A stretch of 64,000 nucleotides of DNA from Gonatopus flavifemur (lineage: Eukaryota; Arthropoda; Insecta; Hymenoptera; Dryinidae). This document shows, one piece after another, positions 12,380 through 26,315 of the stretch. Made by a program: the position numbers and the translations under genes. The stretch is from NCBI GenBank assembly GCA_018340375.1, contig JAFFJZ010000007.1, positions 20,620,001 through 20,684,000 on the forward strand, given 5' to 3'. Every line of letters begins with the position of its first letter. Within the stretch, counting starts at the first letter, position 1. The notes below the pieces were generated by a model, which was given only the letters and a program-made list of their open reading frames with translations, did not search any database and had not been told where the DNA came from.

Positions 12380-12864
12380 ATCTCAATATATTAAGAAATC
12401 TTAAGACATGAATAACATTTTCCCAACGCTATTATTTTCCGACAAATGAATTGTATAAACATGTTTCATGCATTACACAGACTAATTACTAACGATTCCG
12501 AATCATTTTAATAATTTGAAAATTCGTTCAATATGTGAGATCCAAAAAACCTAATTCTCCTCATTCTTCCCCGTCTTCAATATTTCATTTAATAGCAAGG
12601 TCGTAGATTTCATATAGATTTTAGGGAAAGAAGCAAGCAAAAGAGAAAAAAACCTAAAACAAGTCCTTTTTTCCCTACACTGTTATAAATTTTTGATTGA
12701 ATTTTCAATCATAAGTAATGGAAGCAATTTCTACTCACGTAGATGAAAAATAATGGACAGTAGTATTGAAAATCCAATAACCAGTTCTTCAAATTTCATG
12801 CACATGTTCATGGTCGTTGAGAGAAATCATGATTGAAAATTCGATAACAAGTTTTTTAAATTGC
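12380..12864. other. intergenic, nothing recognised
   Basis: AT-rich sequence with short A and T runs; no exon or transposon end identified. Confidence 0.4.
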
Positions 12865-12963
12865 CCACGTTCATGATTGTTGGAAAAACAATCACTTTCT
12901 CAAGATTTGAACGCGGGGCGTCGAAACCGGACGCCAAAGCTATATCACTCAAGCCACCGCCAC
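12865..12963 (-). repeat. second tRNA-derived SINE-like element
   Basis: Read on the minus strand, a GC-richer block contains TGGCTTGAGTGATATAGC and then CGCGTTCAAATC, which resembles a B box. It is followed by GTGATTGTTTTTCCAACAAT, similar in position and form to the tail of the element at 10229. The base composition is distinct from its surroundings. The boundaries are approximate. Confidence 0.4.
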
Positions 12964-15900
12964 TTATGTGGACAAGAGCATTTTTCTGCCTATATGACCT
13001 CGCGTTCATTCTTCAAACTTGTGATGTAGAAAAACTGAACAAATCGTGTGATCTGACTAGTACATAGTTGAAGTGGATACGTGGATGACTTCGTCAAAGC
13101 GTTAGTATACAGGGTGACCCAAGGTGAGAAAAATTGTGGTTAAAGGGTGTATTCTGCAGACATAATGCAAGAATTTCCCGTTTTTTGAAAATTAGTTTTT
13201 GAGATATGAGCATTTTTAGATTTTTTTTCAAATTTAAACCAACTTGGATCACTTTTGTTATTTTCAGTTGGATACCATTACAGCCATGAACTGATTATAA
13301 TTATAATGATATTATTATGTTATTATAATGGATTAAATTTTTCTAAGTTTTTTTAATCACCTGTACATTAATTTCAATTTTCATGCACGATAACTTGAAA
13401 ATTCAATAACATGTATTTAGATTCCTATTTCAGTTTAAAAAAATTGAATTTTCATTCACATATGTACATGAAAAGTATATGAAATTTAAAGAAACTTTCA
13501 ACAGTGTACTTTCTGTCTTTCCTTTTGTTATCCTCTACTCTTTACATTTCTCTATTTTCTCATTTCTATAGAGAAACTGTACGAATCTCAACGACTACAA
13601 TGCGCAGTGCAGCAGCAGCTACAGCTTTCGCCGGCGGGCCCGCTTTTTTATTTATACGTCCCTGACTCGAGAGTTTATCCACCCGTGTTTCCGTATGCAG
13701 ATATACACGTTACGCCAACACACGTCCACTTTCACATTTGTACACAGTTATATCACGTGTAAATTCACAAGTGTAACATGGAGTACGATATCGTACACCC
13801 TTACATCACTCTTCTTCTTCTTCCTTTTGCGCCGAAAGATTATATGCAGAAGGGAAGGAAGGTTTTGTATTCCGTATTGAGAAGCGTGTATACCGCTGTG
13901 CCAAAGTTACCTATTACAAATATCTTATATGTCAAAGATAAAGTATTCCTTTCGTTACTCCTCAAGATTCTTTCATAAAATTTCAATCCATACACTTGAT
14001 TGAGAGTATAAAACCCAAAAACTCAATCCTACGCACACTTTTTTCTTCTCACTTTCCCATTCTGATGATTTTGTTCCTCTTGTTTCAGCAGGCCATCAAC
14101 TTCACAAAGCGAACAACTGTCACGAGACGTTATCGAGGCTGAAATTGATGGGCGTAATAGAAACTGTTCGAAGTATCAGCATGACTGTCCGTTGGGATTC
14201 TTTGACCTCATTGGAATTCTAGTTTGAACTTTAAAAAATTGCGACTGTGCTTAACTAGACGTGAATTCATAGCAAAGATGTTCATGGAGTATGTGATTTT
14301 ATTGAATTTGTGAAAAAGGAAACGCCGTTTATCAATATTTTATAAAGAAATGAATGCAAAGACGCATGAAAGAGAAGTGCTGTCTCATATGGAGTCTATG
14401 AACTTAATAGACGGGTCGATCGGTCGAACGATCGGCCAAATTAAGGCTCGGACGTTAGATCGTTTCGAATAGAGACTAAAAGCGTAACACGTTAATCAAT
14501 CTTCAAAGTCGATAAGATGAATCGTTTCCCGAGAGTAAAATGGTAGGGGGAAGTAGGAAGAGAGGGACAATGACGACGTTGAGAACGATAAAGGCATCCC
14601 TTGAATAGTCCCTCGACCTCGAATGAAGTAATTAAATTAATCGTACCAACCTACTGTCCCTGGCTGCTTGCCACGTTAACGAGGTCATACTATGTACACA
14701 CTATGGTTATACACCCCATAATTAATCATCATCGTATGAGCTCCGTCATTGTATTCATCTGTGTTTCCTTGAAAGAAAACACAAAAAAAAACAATTTTCC
14801 CTTTTGGCGCACGATGTACCCATAATAATTGTCTTGATCAAAATAAATCATCACTCTTTTTTTGGTTTTGTTTACAAAGTGTATGAAAGATATCACGAAA
14901 GATTTTTCCAACGTTCACTAGGTAAGATTGATGAGAAATGTGCAAGATTTTATAAATAATCTTCGTCATATAGTTGGTTTCTTAATTCTCTCAAAACATT
15001 CATTCCTGACGCAACAAATCAAACAATCCTACATTTCAAACAAGAATGAAGATACAACGTACGTTCCCTCAACATGATTTCATTTCCCTTCTGGTAATAA
15101 TCAATTACAGAAGAACACCAGTTTTAGTACCATGTTCTTGATAGTATTAAATTTCTTGTTGTTTCGCACTTCTTTATGAAAAGTAATAACGATATCTAGT
15201 GGAATAGGTATCAGTTATGTCAGACACTCGAATTTTCAGTAGAGAAAGTAGCGTAATAGACATACATTCGATGCTAGTAGAACAAGTTGCTTTATGAGCA
15301 GACTTGACATTATTGCATTAGTTCTTGGAATATATTATATATACAAAGGTGTTTCTATTTACGATAAGCGAAACAATCAATTATTTTATTCAAGATATTC
15401 ATCATCGCGTGATGTAAGATGTTATTTATATAATAATCAATCGTAAGTACAGCGTGATAAGTACAGCTATGATTTATTGAGATTGAAATTATAATCTGCT
15501 GAATAACTCACAGTTTATAATGTATCCTTAAGAAGAATAAGATATTATTTTGGAAAACTCGAGAATAAAGTTTCATTCCTTTTTCGTAAATGAAGAAGAT
15601 ATTTCCAAAGATGAGTTGGATAGAATTTAACTTTTTCAATAAGGAACACCCCAGCTGGAAGAACAACCAACCTTCGTGTATATGAATGAAAAATTTACGT
15701 GAAAAAAAAAAAAGAGAACTAAAATGTTTGGGCAGAAAATATCCAATTAGACACCTACGTTCTCATCGTTTTTCTTCTTCACATACAAGAGTGTTTGCTG
15801 CTCAGATGTTGTACGTCGAAAGATCCATCCTTCGTAGGAAGACCTCAGAGGCACTCAAGGCCAAGTCATCTTCTCTCCGCAAGAGCAGACTCTATCCAAT

Positions 15901-18900
15901 TTCTCCGTCATTCGTCACACCGCTGTCGTGCGTTTCATCCGTTGCTCTTGTTCGTGGTGTATACGCGTATATCTGTCCATCGAGAGTAACGTTAGCAACT
16001 GCTAGGAACAGGGGCGGACGTAACGGTAGTGATACGGGAAACAAGAGTATTATATATATATATATATACAATGCCACGTCATGATATTCCTGAAAGATCG
16101 TTCGTCGTTATCAATTTGTCTTACTAGCGATACATTGTACATACAATAATCTGAACGATGAAAGATCGCGGCAATCAAATTATATCACCAACGTGTCACT
16201 TTTGTTTAACTGAGTTTGATATCAGGGTACGAAAGTTTCTAAAAATAAACAAGAACAATCAATATTTATAGGGTAAAGCGGGGTGATATGACGCACTTTT
16301 CCGCTCCTCTACAACATAAAATAGTACATCGAACCTCGTTCACTCAAGAAAAATATGAAGATTCGATAGCAGTCTTCAAATCTTTCTTGAATGAATGAGA
16401 TTCAATCTTGCCCTGACTTACTGTATATGCTTTGACACATTTTGAACAATTTCGATCATCATTTCGCATTTATTTCATAAATGATCATCAAATAATGGCT
16501 ATTGTAAAGGATAATGAGAATGGTTATCATAATATATAAATCTAAAACGAGTGATGAAATCAAAGGAGGGTTTGATTGTTCGAAATTAAAAACATTCAAA
16601 TGAAACTCTGATATTGATGGTAAATTTGTCAAAAGTTTTGGCTTATCAGAGAGAAAATAATATTCTCTGAACTTGGAAATTATGGATTGTTCAATTCCAA
16701 GTGATTTCTCCATTAATGATGTTCCGTAGGACAAAAAGCAGAGTTTCGGTGTGATCTGGTCGATGTTGATATAGAATAAGATCGACGGGATAACCTTCGG
16801 TCAGATGAAACGAATTGGGTTGCCCTACACCCAGAAACAATAAAATAGAGAGGTTCTCATCCTCTACAAACCCAATTCTATTTCCAGTACTCAAACACAC
16901 ACGGTCATAAACTTTTTCATTGTTTCTTGGCCACAAGGAGCAATGTCAGCTTTATCCAAGGGACCAAATCCTTGACATCGCAATTCATTTGCAAAGAAAA
17001 AATCTTCAGGGAAAGAGAATCGAATCTCAACGAACTTCGAATTCCCCTGAACGATTTTCCTCACCCTGCTCTTATTGCGAATCGCTCACAATATACCTTA
17101 AACCATCCATAAAATAATTTCGAATTTTGATTAAGTACATCGAACCTAGCTTTCACGATAATATTCACTTTGAATCCAATTCGATAAATCCACAGGAAGT
17201 ATTCCTCTCTCGTGCACTTATGAAAGGAAGCACTTGAAATAAAAATAACGAACTGAAACGGACATGAGTCTTTAAATTAAATCTTTTTCTTGCTCAATAA
17301 TTTTTCTATTTTCTTCATTCTTTCTCTCTTCATCCTTTCACGCGAGGGAAAATTGCGATTGCGCGCCGACCTTGTTACGCCACTGGGCGAAATAAATGCT
17401 TACAATACACTTTTATACGGGTGAAAAGCAGAAGGAAAGACAGAATTCCATCGTAGTAAGTGGCTGGCAAGGTAGATACGGTTGAAATACCTCGCAGTTA
17501 ATTCTGGCGATTCAACTAACGTGGAAATGAGTTGGTTAATCGATTAACGCGATACTAGGTTAGGGTTTTGTTTCAGAATTTCATGGAGTTTGTTCTTTTT
17601 CGTTTCAAAATTTCTATTTACGACGATATCCATCATGCGAACGGAAAGAGCAATTCCCTAATAAGGAACAGGAAATGACCGTTACGCCGTTTCGCATAAA
17701 ATCCAGATTAGTTCACGCATACAACATACCGATGTCATTCTCACATAGCGGAGCGATGAAGTTCCATCTCTTCCGTTTGGAAGAGAGGGAAAGATGAGAA
17801 TAAGAAGAAGGAATCTGTTTTGAGATGCATAACATGCCATGTTTCAAGACAAGACGTGCAACTTCCTTTCAGAGATAGTTGAATATATGTATCGGGACAA
17901 GGAAGTAATGTGCAAGTAACTCTACAACTATATTAAATACCACTGCAGCATACTGCAGGCATGGTACAGATGGTTCCTTCGAGAAGCGCGTTGATTGTTC
18001 GTTTACATCCTGTATTGGCTTGGCACTCCCTCGCATAACCCACAGAGCCGCAGGCTATATCCTGTAACTGTTATGGAAGGACTAAAGAGACTGAGAACTG
18101 TATGTATCTGAAAACCCCAGGTATCTAAATTTTGAACACTCCTCACTTTGTGGAAAACAGTTAATTGAATTCAAGTGGCATTTTTCATTTTACTTTGAAA
18201 ATTAAATATCAAACTGTTGCGTTAAGTTATTCCAAAGTTGAGTTTTACAAAGCACATGGTAATTGTGTAAACTACGAATTACATGACATTACATGTTGTT
18301 GCGATTCGATTGAAGTTCTATTTAAAACTAGGTCAACTTTATCACACTTTGTGATGAGCTCATTGGTCTGGATTCGTTACTACTGTGCGATATCGTCCTA
18401 AATCACAACTGCATCGAGGTTGGTACACCAATTTCATTCCCGATTGATGTCCACTGATGATTTCACGTAATAAACGCCGATGTGGAGTACACTATTGGTT
18501 GATTACATAGTATCTTAATTGATTATTCATATAGTTAACTGTATTTTGAAGGCAAGAATAATTTACACGACATCATAGGATCGTTCGACGAACTTCCAAA
18601 TGAGATGAGTGGATTTGTCGTTGAATTCAAACCACAATTCCAATTAACGGAACTTAACGCTTCTCTATATCTATGAGTAATGATACGTGGATGTATGTTA
18701 TGTTAATATGCATTATTCATAACTCGAAATATCCATTTCAACGTGGGAAGAATTTTGAAAAAAATTCAATGAGGAAATTTTCAGTTTCAAGAAGATATAA
18801 ACTTAGTTGAAAAAATACTGAATCTAAAGTCTAAGTCTGCTAACAATGATTTCCCTCAATTTCTAGATGAAGACTCCTGATAAATATTTTGACCAAGGGA

Positions 18901-19779
18901 AGATTTGAAAAACCCTTCGAAAATTAAACCGAAAATTGAAATCCTGGGATGAATTTTTCAGACAAGGCTTCACCTTTCCAAGATGACCAAATATTTTGAT
19001 GCCATATTAGAAAGAAAGATTGTTTGGCAGGAGCATGTGGATTATTGCGGATGTATTATTTGCAAAAACACGAAAATTGATGAGAGAGAAATGGAACTTC
19101 AGGACTTCGAATCGAACGTCTTCGTGCCGTCTATATCCCACAAACCACTCGCCTCAGTTTCGACCTTGAACCCTAGTAGAAATGCTCTAGCGATTGACGG
19201 GTTTTGTAAAGCCTATCTCAAGAAACAACTATAAACTTGCTAGTATCTCGTAATTTCCTGATTTTTCCCCGGAGCAAGCATTACAAAATCCAAGTAGGAA
19301 TGACTTTAGTGACTTTCTGGATTTGTATAAGAGCTTACCAGGCCTTGCAAGTCCCTCATGAAGGCCTGGTGAGATCTTCCAAAGCCTAGAGAATGACTAG
19401 AGGACTTTCTATTTAGGAACCAATGAATCATGAGAGCATTCCTACAAGGAATTTGTCTGGAAATTGCGCTGAGGATAAACTTGAATTCCTACCAGCTAAA
19501 CACCTTGCACGTCTGGAGTGGCAGAGAAACCACTTCCTCTTATTCTTACCCGGTGTTTAACGCAGAAAGAAAGGCTTTCATTCTCCCGAACCTTAAAGCC
19601 CTCATACTCTAGCCTTTTGCTAAAATGTCAATTTGCAACGCGGAGTTTCAAAACATAAACTATGGAAATTAAATTTCTAAGATGCTTTCAAACCTACAAT
19701 TACGGAAGATCCAAACGATTGTAAAATATTTGATACACGCGAATGAGAATGAAATAAAACTGCATGGGATTATAAGAGA
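12964..19779. other. long intergenic stretch, mostly featureless
   Basis: No host exon pair could be supported. At 13108 TATACAGGGTGACCC resembles the end of a Tc1/mariner-type element, but no partner end was found. (TA)n lies near 16050-16068. A 132-codon open frame at 15686-16084 and an 81-codon minus frame at 16691-16936 have no recognisable domains and no convincing splice sites. Confidence 0.4.
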
Positions 19780-20588
19780 CCCATGTGTGTATGGACCAAT
19801 GGCCCAATGATGGACCAAGCCTGGTACAAGACTTGCCGAGACTTGTCTTGAACAATTCACCAAATCTGGCCCAGGCTTGGGAGTGATAAGATCAGGACAA
19901 GCTTGGGCCAGTGATTTTGCCAGGCCCGCTCCGATTCATTTACCAAGCATCAACTAATGCTTCTTTGATCGCAGATATGGATGAAAAAAGTAATTGATTC
20001 GTATTTCGGTTCATGACTTTCTCTCTCAGAAAACCGTATTCGAATTATCTTAGAACGATAGAAAAAATGTAAACTAAATAAAACTAAAACTAAACTAACA
20101 GGATTCTACTGAAATACCATAACATAAATCTTATAATGACCTGATCCCGTATGGAATCCAACATTGGAATCCCCCGAGTCACCCGAAAAACTGATGGTTT
20201 ATCTTCACGTGTACATCATTCCTAGTAAGTATAACTATCGGCCCAGACCTGACCCGAGCCTGCCCCAGAGTGGGCAGCCTTCGCCCAAGCTTGCCCCGGG
20301 GCAGGCAAATATATATTTATAAACATTGTGCCACTCATGTGGGCAATATTGGCACAATTGCTCTCAACGAATGCTCAATTTCTACACTTGTGCCAAGCTC
20401 GTACCAAATGTAGTGACCATTTCAAAAATATTAACAAATCTACCATGACTGACCATTCATTGGGAACAACGGGACAATCATGGAACAATCTTGGGCCAAT
20501 TGTTCTTCACAGAGGTTTGTTTCTGACACATGTACCAACCTTGGGACAAGCTCGGGTTTTTTTTCAGCCTTGACAATACCTGCATGGG
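19780..20588 (-). mobile_element. CCCATG element B, inverted copy of element A
   Basis: Ends CCCATGTGTG and TGCATGGG. The interior is the reverse complement of element A at 9005-10596 over both ends, and it lacks the MITE and SINE-like insertions found in A. The flanks are GA and TA, so a 2-bp duplication is only half preserved. At 809 bp it is close to the uninterrupted length of the family. No coding capacity. Confidence 0.75.
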
Positions 20589-23500
20589 TAAATTATAGCG
20601 CTCTTCGAACTCCTGAAAGAAGTCATAAGAACTAACGTGGACGATGCTTTTTCCCAATCGGAGAAGAGAAAAAAGGCAGCTACTTAGAAGGGAAGAAGCA
20701 GCGGCAGCAGCAGAAGTAATTTCATCGTTTAACCCGATTAACCCTGTGGTGATATATCTTGACCGATCGCGCCACACAGTATCCAATAGCACAACCACAT
20801 ACTCTCACCTCATCCTCTTTCTCTCCTCCTCTCCCTCCACATACGTTAACAAGATGTCTCGGGGGCTTCGAAAGCTAGACAGTTCGAGAAATCGTCGTAC
20901 CGCGACCGCTTAGGTCGATTGCAAATAACTGACCAATTTTATACCTATATATATATATATATATATGCGTAAATATATGTACACATATATCCTTAGTTCA
21001 TTGATCTCTCTTTTAATTTGAGTTACAATGATGAGATCACGCGATTATTCCACAGACGCGAGATAAATAAAATGCTACACATGGATCTGTTATCAATACG
21101 CCAGATTGTTGGGAAATTTAAGTTCCGAGAGACAGAATACATAGTCTCAACATATTCATTGATTTCCGTTTCGCAGGTATCGTATAATGAATTTCTTTAT
21201 GAAAATAGGATTTCTTTCCCGTCACGTATCGAATATGAAATCTCTCCATCAAAATACGGGCGTGGCATGAGAATTGGGGATAATGCACCTTAGAAGTATA
21301 TCAATGAAAGATCACGTCCCAGTTCAAATGATGATCCTCGTCTCATTTTGTGACTTTTCTCTTGCATCTATCCAACGAGAATCCATTTTCTGTAAGTAAG
21401 AATTTTATATGGAAAAGAACGGTCGCGAATTTTGCAGCTAGTACCCAACAAACGGAAATCAATAGAATCAGATGAGAGAATTGAATTGATGAAATACTCT
21501 CTCTCTCCAATGTTTTTTCATCAAATATTCTTTAGAAAAATTATACTTCGATTGATGGAAAGTCTTTGTGACAAAAAATTTTAAAATTCCTGTGACTAAA
21601 ATGAGAATTAGAATTGAAAGAAATATAATAATATTTTCTTACTCAAAGGAATTTGTAATAATTTCCTCATTTCGTCCATCCTGACGTCAATTCGATCCTT
21701 TTTCCACATTCTCACAAAAGAATAATACATTCCGTGTATATGGTAAGAGGTTTCCTGCTTCCTCTTAGATCGTTTCAGATGTCCTATTGTTCTCTGCCTG
21801 CAGTCCCAGATGCCCACTTGACAAAATGAGCCTTGTCAGCGCTCTTAAGCAGATACGGTCATGTATGCTGTGAATCCTTGCAGAGCTTGTCGTCACTTCA
21901 CTATTTGGCTGTAGTAAAAAGAAGAAGGCAACGGTCTTTCTCCACTAAGCCATGGTCATCATCGTTGTTACTATTGTCCCCTGTTGCCCATATATGTATA
22001 CTCATATGGACGGAGACAGGGAGTCGATCTCTTCACATTCGTTTCTCTCTCCCCTCTTACCGTATTCTTCGTTTTCATCGCCGAGGGATCAGAGTCTTCT
22101 ATTTGTTTTTATTTGGATCCTGATTACTACTTTCAGACCAAATATTTTCTAATTCAGTCGAAACTGAAAATAAGGGTGCGTAACTCTTCGTTTTCAAATT
22201 CAACTCTAAGAAAATAGATCTTCATAAAAATTCGTTGGCAAAAATCGAGAACTGACTTGAAGAGTGCAAACAATTTACTGAATTCTACATTGATCGAGTC
22301 TGCAGGGAATAGAATCTAATCGATGTACCGTCGTTTCTTATATCCACAGAACAAAACCACGAACATGTGATCGAAATTTTGATATTTTATAACTATCCCT
22401 AGCTAATGGTGATGTTTCATGTATAATTTGGGAGTACGGAGACGAATCCCTTGAACCTTGTGTGCAAACGAACGTAGTTATCGTGACATATATGACGGCT
22501 CGTGTTCGAGCATACACGAGTGATCGATTAAAATTACATAGTTATCTCGAGAAACTAGGTCACTCCCTATTGTATCATGATACAGATTCATGTGTCTTTG
22601 TATCATGTAGTGCAAAAGATGAATACCAACCTCTTTGGCCAATTTCCTCCAGGATTTTACTAGCTCGGTTAAGAATTCTACTCCCATTATAAATCATTTC
22701 AATATTTCAAACAATGAATCTATGGGCAATCTATTGATTGCACTCTTTCAATATCATCAAGTGACTCTTTATAATTTCTATGAAAATTCAATCGTGATTG
22801 GAATAGAACAAAAAAGATACGTTTAATATTCTCTCCGATATTCCACGGTAATAGCAATTTTTCTCGGAACGTAGTCGAATCGAAAGTCACGCGCCGTTCC
22901 TTGCTCAAGTGCTCTCTAGCCTGACCCAAAACTAATTACATTCCAACAATGAGGCTCTTTCCTCTTTTTGCTCCTCTTCCTTCGCACATACGCTCGAATT
23001 CACGCACACAAGAAAATACGTACTATGTAGTAGCTCTCAACATTTCGAAGCTATCGATGGAATTAATTAACTGGTAATTAACTTGATCGTAGTGACCGAT
23101 TTGACGGTTTCCAGATTGTTTCTATTCTCGCTTTTACTCTCAATTTGTTTTCCACTTAACCCTCTTCTTCGTTGCCTCACGTTTTTCTGCATGGTATGAA
23201 AATGACTTTTCCTCAGCATTCCGTTGGTTATCTAATCTCTGCGAATGCAATTTTCGAAACTAATTAATGTTAAATTGTTAACGTGAATTAAATTGAGATA
23301 AGTTGTCGTGGAATTGAAATTTTCTTCATTTTTACATGATTTATAACAGAAAACTGCGGTTGGAAAATATAGTAATTTTCAAGAGAATCTAAAAATATTT
23401 TGTAGTTTTTTCAATAAAGATGAAGAAGTTCATATTTTTGTTAAATTTTGTCAAGCTGTATTGAGAATTTGACAAAAACGATAAACACTTCATCTCCATC

Positions 23501-24838
23501 AGAAAAACCCAGAAATATTCTCAGATCCTTTTGGAAGTTACTTTATTTCCAAGCAGCGATTTTCTTCGTGTAGTGGATTGCGATGAGATTACTTTGTAAG
23601 TTTTGTAGTTTTCATTAAGAGGAAAGTATAATGCTGATGATTAGAGTGGGAAGACTAGTGTGAAGGAGGATCCCTTATGACGGATGCAGAATTCACAATT
23701 CGGATTATCCATATAATGTTGTGGAAGTTTTCATCAATATTCAGGATGTAACGCGAAATGCGAGCAAATTCAATTGCAGGTTATCTGATCGGGCTCTAAA
23801 ACAATTACACAGTCTGGATGGGACATACAACTTTATCATATCATGACAAACATATCCGCTACCCTTGAAAAAGTAAAAAAAGATCTACACAAAAGAATGC
23901 ATAGAAAATACACAACGTTCTTTCTGCTAATCAATTATCCTGACCCTGGGGGGGATCGAAATTCAGAGAAGCGAGAATTGAAACGAATGACACTTCCGAC
24001 TTCCGAGAAGCTTTCGGCTTCTCTCCTTGGTAATTCTCATCGAATGAGGGGTGTGATTGATAGAGCCATGGAGAAGAATATTCATCTGGGAACTCTAGGT
24101 TCAGGGAATAAAATTCTAGTTTTATGTATAAAGTACCACTTGTACAATATTTTTCACTTTATTTTTGAGTAGACTCTTATTTTCTCCATCTCCTTTCTCT
24201 CTGATTTGATGGAAATGATTCTTCTTTGCTACTGATGTTTCATTTCTCGGCATCAAGAATGAAACAATAAAACATATATGTGGTTCATAACAATCAATAT
24301 TACATCACAATACTACAATATTTTTATCAGAGCAGGCATACGTCACGGTGCACGTTAGAATAATGCCTCCCCTGAGATGCCTCTGAGGCACGAAAGTTAT
24401 GCATAACAACTCCAAGAACTTTCGCAATCACAAATTTTTCTTCCTACGCGACGCAACGGATGTCGCATGGAAATTTCACAAGAAAAATAAAAATGAACCA
24501 AGAAATCGGATTTCAAACTCTCGTATACTATAATTACCACCCATCGTTGAAGAGACCCCCTATTAAATTTTGCTGAATTGAATTGAATTTTAAACAATGT
24601 TCTGATTGATGTCAATTAGAATGAAAATCTGCAATTAAATTTGGTCAGATTCAATTCTGTAAAAAATTTGTCAAGTTTCCATTAATTTTGTTATAATTTT
24701 GATCAAAATTCTATAAAGATTCTATAAAAAAGAGCATCGATCGTCACCGATAAAGGGAATTTTATGAATTTTTCTACCCAAAGAAGTGAAAACGTCCTGA
24801 AATTTTTGTCTCCCAAATGAAAATTGTAGAACCTAACA
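20589..24838. other. intergenic, nothing recognised as a gene
   Basis: Contains (TA)n at about 20946-20966 and a dispersed repeat at 24025-24130. Small open frames are present, but none shows a known domain, conserved splice structure or protein-like composition. Confidence 0.4.
24025..24130 (+). repeat. dispersed repeat, copy 1
   Basis: GGTAATTCTCATCGAATGAG followed by a CATCTGGGAACTCT block is repeated in the same order at 54625-54720 with scattered substitutions. Ends and class are unknown. Confidence 0.55.
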
Positions 24839-24862
24839 TACACGGAGAAAAATCGTCTATCA

Positions 24863-25022
24863 CCCGAGTAAAAATTTTTATTTCTGGTTCGCCAAGCGAA
24901 CCTGGTGCGGTATAGTTGCAGACGTGATGCGCCCGCACTACGCCCATAACAATACCGTACAAGGACGCAACACGTCCGTACCAAGTCCGTTTGGCGAACC
25001 GAAATGAAAATTTCCACTAGGG
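24863..25022. mobile_element. CCC/GGG MITE with CA duplication
   Basis: Ends CCCGAGTAAAAATTTT and AAAATTTCCACTAGGG are inverted, with CA on both sides (24861-24862, 25023-25024). Inner arms carry GGTTCGCC and GGCGAACC. The sister copy at 9188 reads GTCTATTATAAATG where this one reads GTCTATCA, element, CATAAATT, which proves the insertion and the 2-bp duplication. Confidence 0.8.
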
Positions 25023-25072
25023 CATAAATTACTAGATTCGCTAGTGTATTGAGATTATACTTGCATTTTGAA

Positions 25073-26201
25073 CCCAACTAACATTTCAATTCTTGAAGAT
25101 ATCTAAAAGAATACTCAATTGAGAGATCTTTGAGAATTTTCTTGAAGAGTTCTAAAAGATATCTCTCAGAAGTGTTGGAAAGACATCTTGTAAAAGATTT
25201 CTAAAAGATGTCTTGATCCAGAGATCTTCAAGAACGTTATTGAAGAATTCTTGAAGATATCTTTTAGAAGTCTTCCCTGGTGAAAAAACCGGATGGAAAC
25301 CCGGCTCAAACCCGGATGGGAACCCGACTCACACCCGGATGAAATTTCCGGGATTCCATCCGGGTGTATCCGGGCGCGTATACGGTTTTTGCGGTGATTC
25401 TTCATCCGGTTTCATCCGGACTTTGATACTGAATATTTTTCGAAATTCTACACGAAATTTGGATAGAATTCATTCGTCTCCTTGTTCGGATTTTATTTGG
25501 GATTCCAAAAAATATCTTGTCCCAAAACCCGGATAGGATCCAGATGGAACCGGATAAAGGATTACCGCAAAACCCGTATACGCGCCCGGATGGAATCCCG
25601 AAAATTTCATCCGGGTTTGAGTCGGATTATCATCCGGATTACCATCAGGATTATCATCCGGGTTCCATCCGGTTTCTTATCCGGTTTTTTTACCAGGGTT
25701 GGAAAGATTTCTGAAAGATGTCTTGATTGAGACACGTTTAAGCAGATAAATTTTTCAGCAGCTTTGAGGTTATATGAGCACATGATCATGAATAACACAG
25801 AATAAAACATTGAATGTACCTGTTATTACAATCGTATTGCAAATGAGGTGATTCCATCCATGAATTAAAAGCTTGAATCAATCATTGAGATATCAAGAAA
25901 TTTGAAAGTTTGTAAAAAGTACGATTTTGTCGCCTTATGGCGTGCACAATAAAATTACCGAATATCCACTTCACAACAATTTTTCGGAAATACTTAAGAA
26001 AGAATCTGCGGTATTCACAAACTATTAACGACCACTAGAACACAGAATTGATTCTCTTCAAGATCTTCAAGAACTCTTCAAGATATCTTTTCGAATTCTA
26101 TATCTGTTTCATAAGACATCTTTTAGGATTCGTTTCGGTATCTTTTACAAACGCATTGAGACTCCTTAGAGATATCTTTAGATGTCCGAATGTTAGTTGG
26201 G
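25073..26201. mobile_element. CCC/GGG element with CCCAACTAACATT ends
   Basis: Ends CCCAACTAACATT and AATGTTAGTTGGG are perfect inverted repeats with AA on both sides (25071-25072, 26202-26203). The sister MITE at 9254-9262 reads TTTTGAAGTTATA uninterrupted, confirming the insertion point. The interior is built of degenerate AAGATATCTTTTAGAA units in both orientations and carries a nested element at 25275-25698. No transposase. Confidence 0.8.
25275..25698. mobile_element. CCC/GGG MITE with CCGGAT arrays, nested
   Basis: Ends CCCTGGTGAAAAAACCGGAT and, inverted, AACCCTGGTAAAAAAACCGG less its two flanking A, with TT on both sides (25273-25274, 25699-25700). The ends match the element at 4105-4379. 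The body consists largely of degenerate CCCGGATGGAA-type units in inverted arrays, making it GC-richer than its surroundings. No coding capacity. Confidence 0.75.
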
Positions 26202-26315
26202 AAGTTATATACGAAACATTCTCTTCAAAAGTACCAGATTTTCTGTGAGTTAATGGTAGAATAATAACATTTTATAATAGAAAGTCTGGTACTTTTGGAG
26301 AGACCGTTTGGTATA

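Noticed and set aside
13108..13140. TATACAGGGTGACCC as the end of a second mariner-like element
   Set aside because: No inverted partner end or transposase was found nearby.
15686..16084. 132-codon open frame
   Set aside because: Low-complexity basic and serine-rich composition, (TA)n at its end, no domain and no splice context.
16691..16936. 81-codon minus-strand open frame with fairly protein-like composition
   Set aside because: It has no ATG start, a stop lies just upstream, no acceptor or donor was seen, and it matches no family I know. It remains the most protein-like unexplained frame.
25275..25698. Proline- and glycine-rich reading frames across the CCGGAT arrays
   Set aside because: They are translations of an inverted-repeat array in a MITE, open on both strands, not genes.
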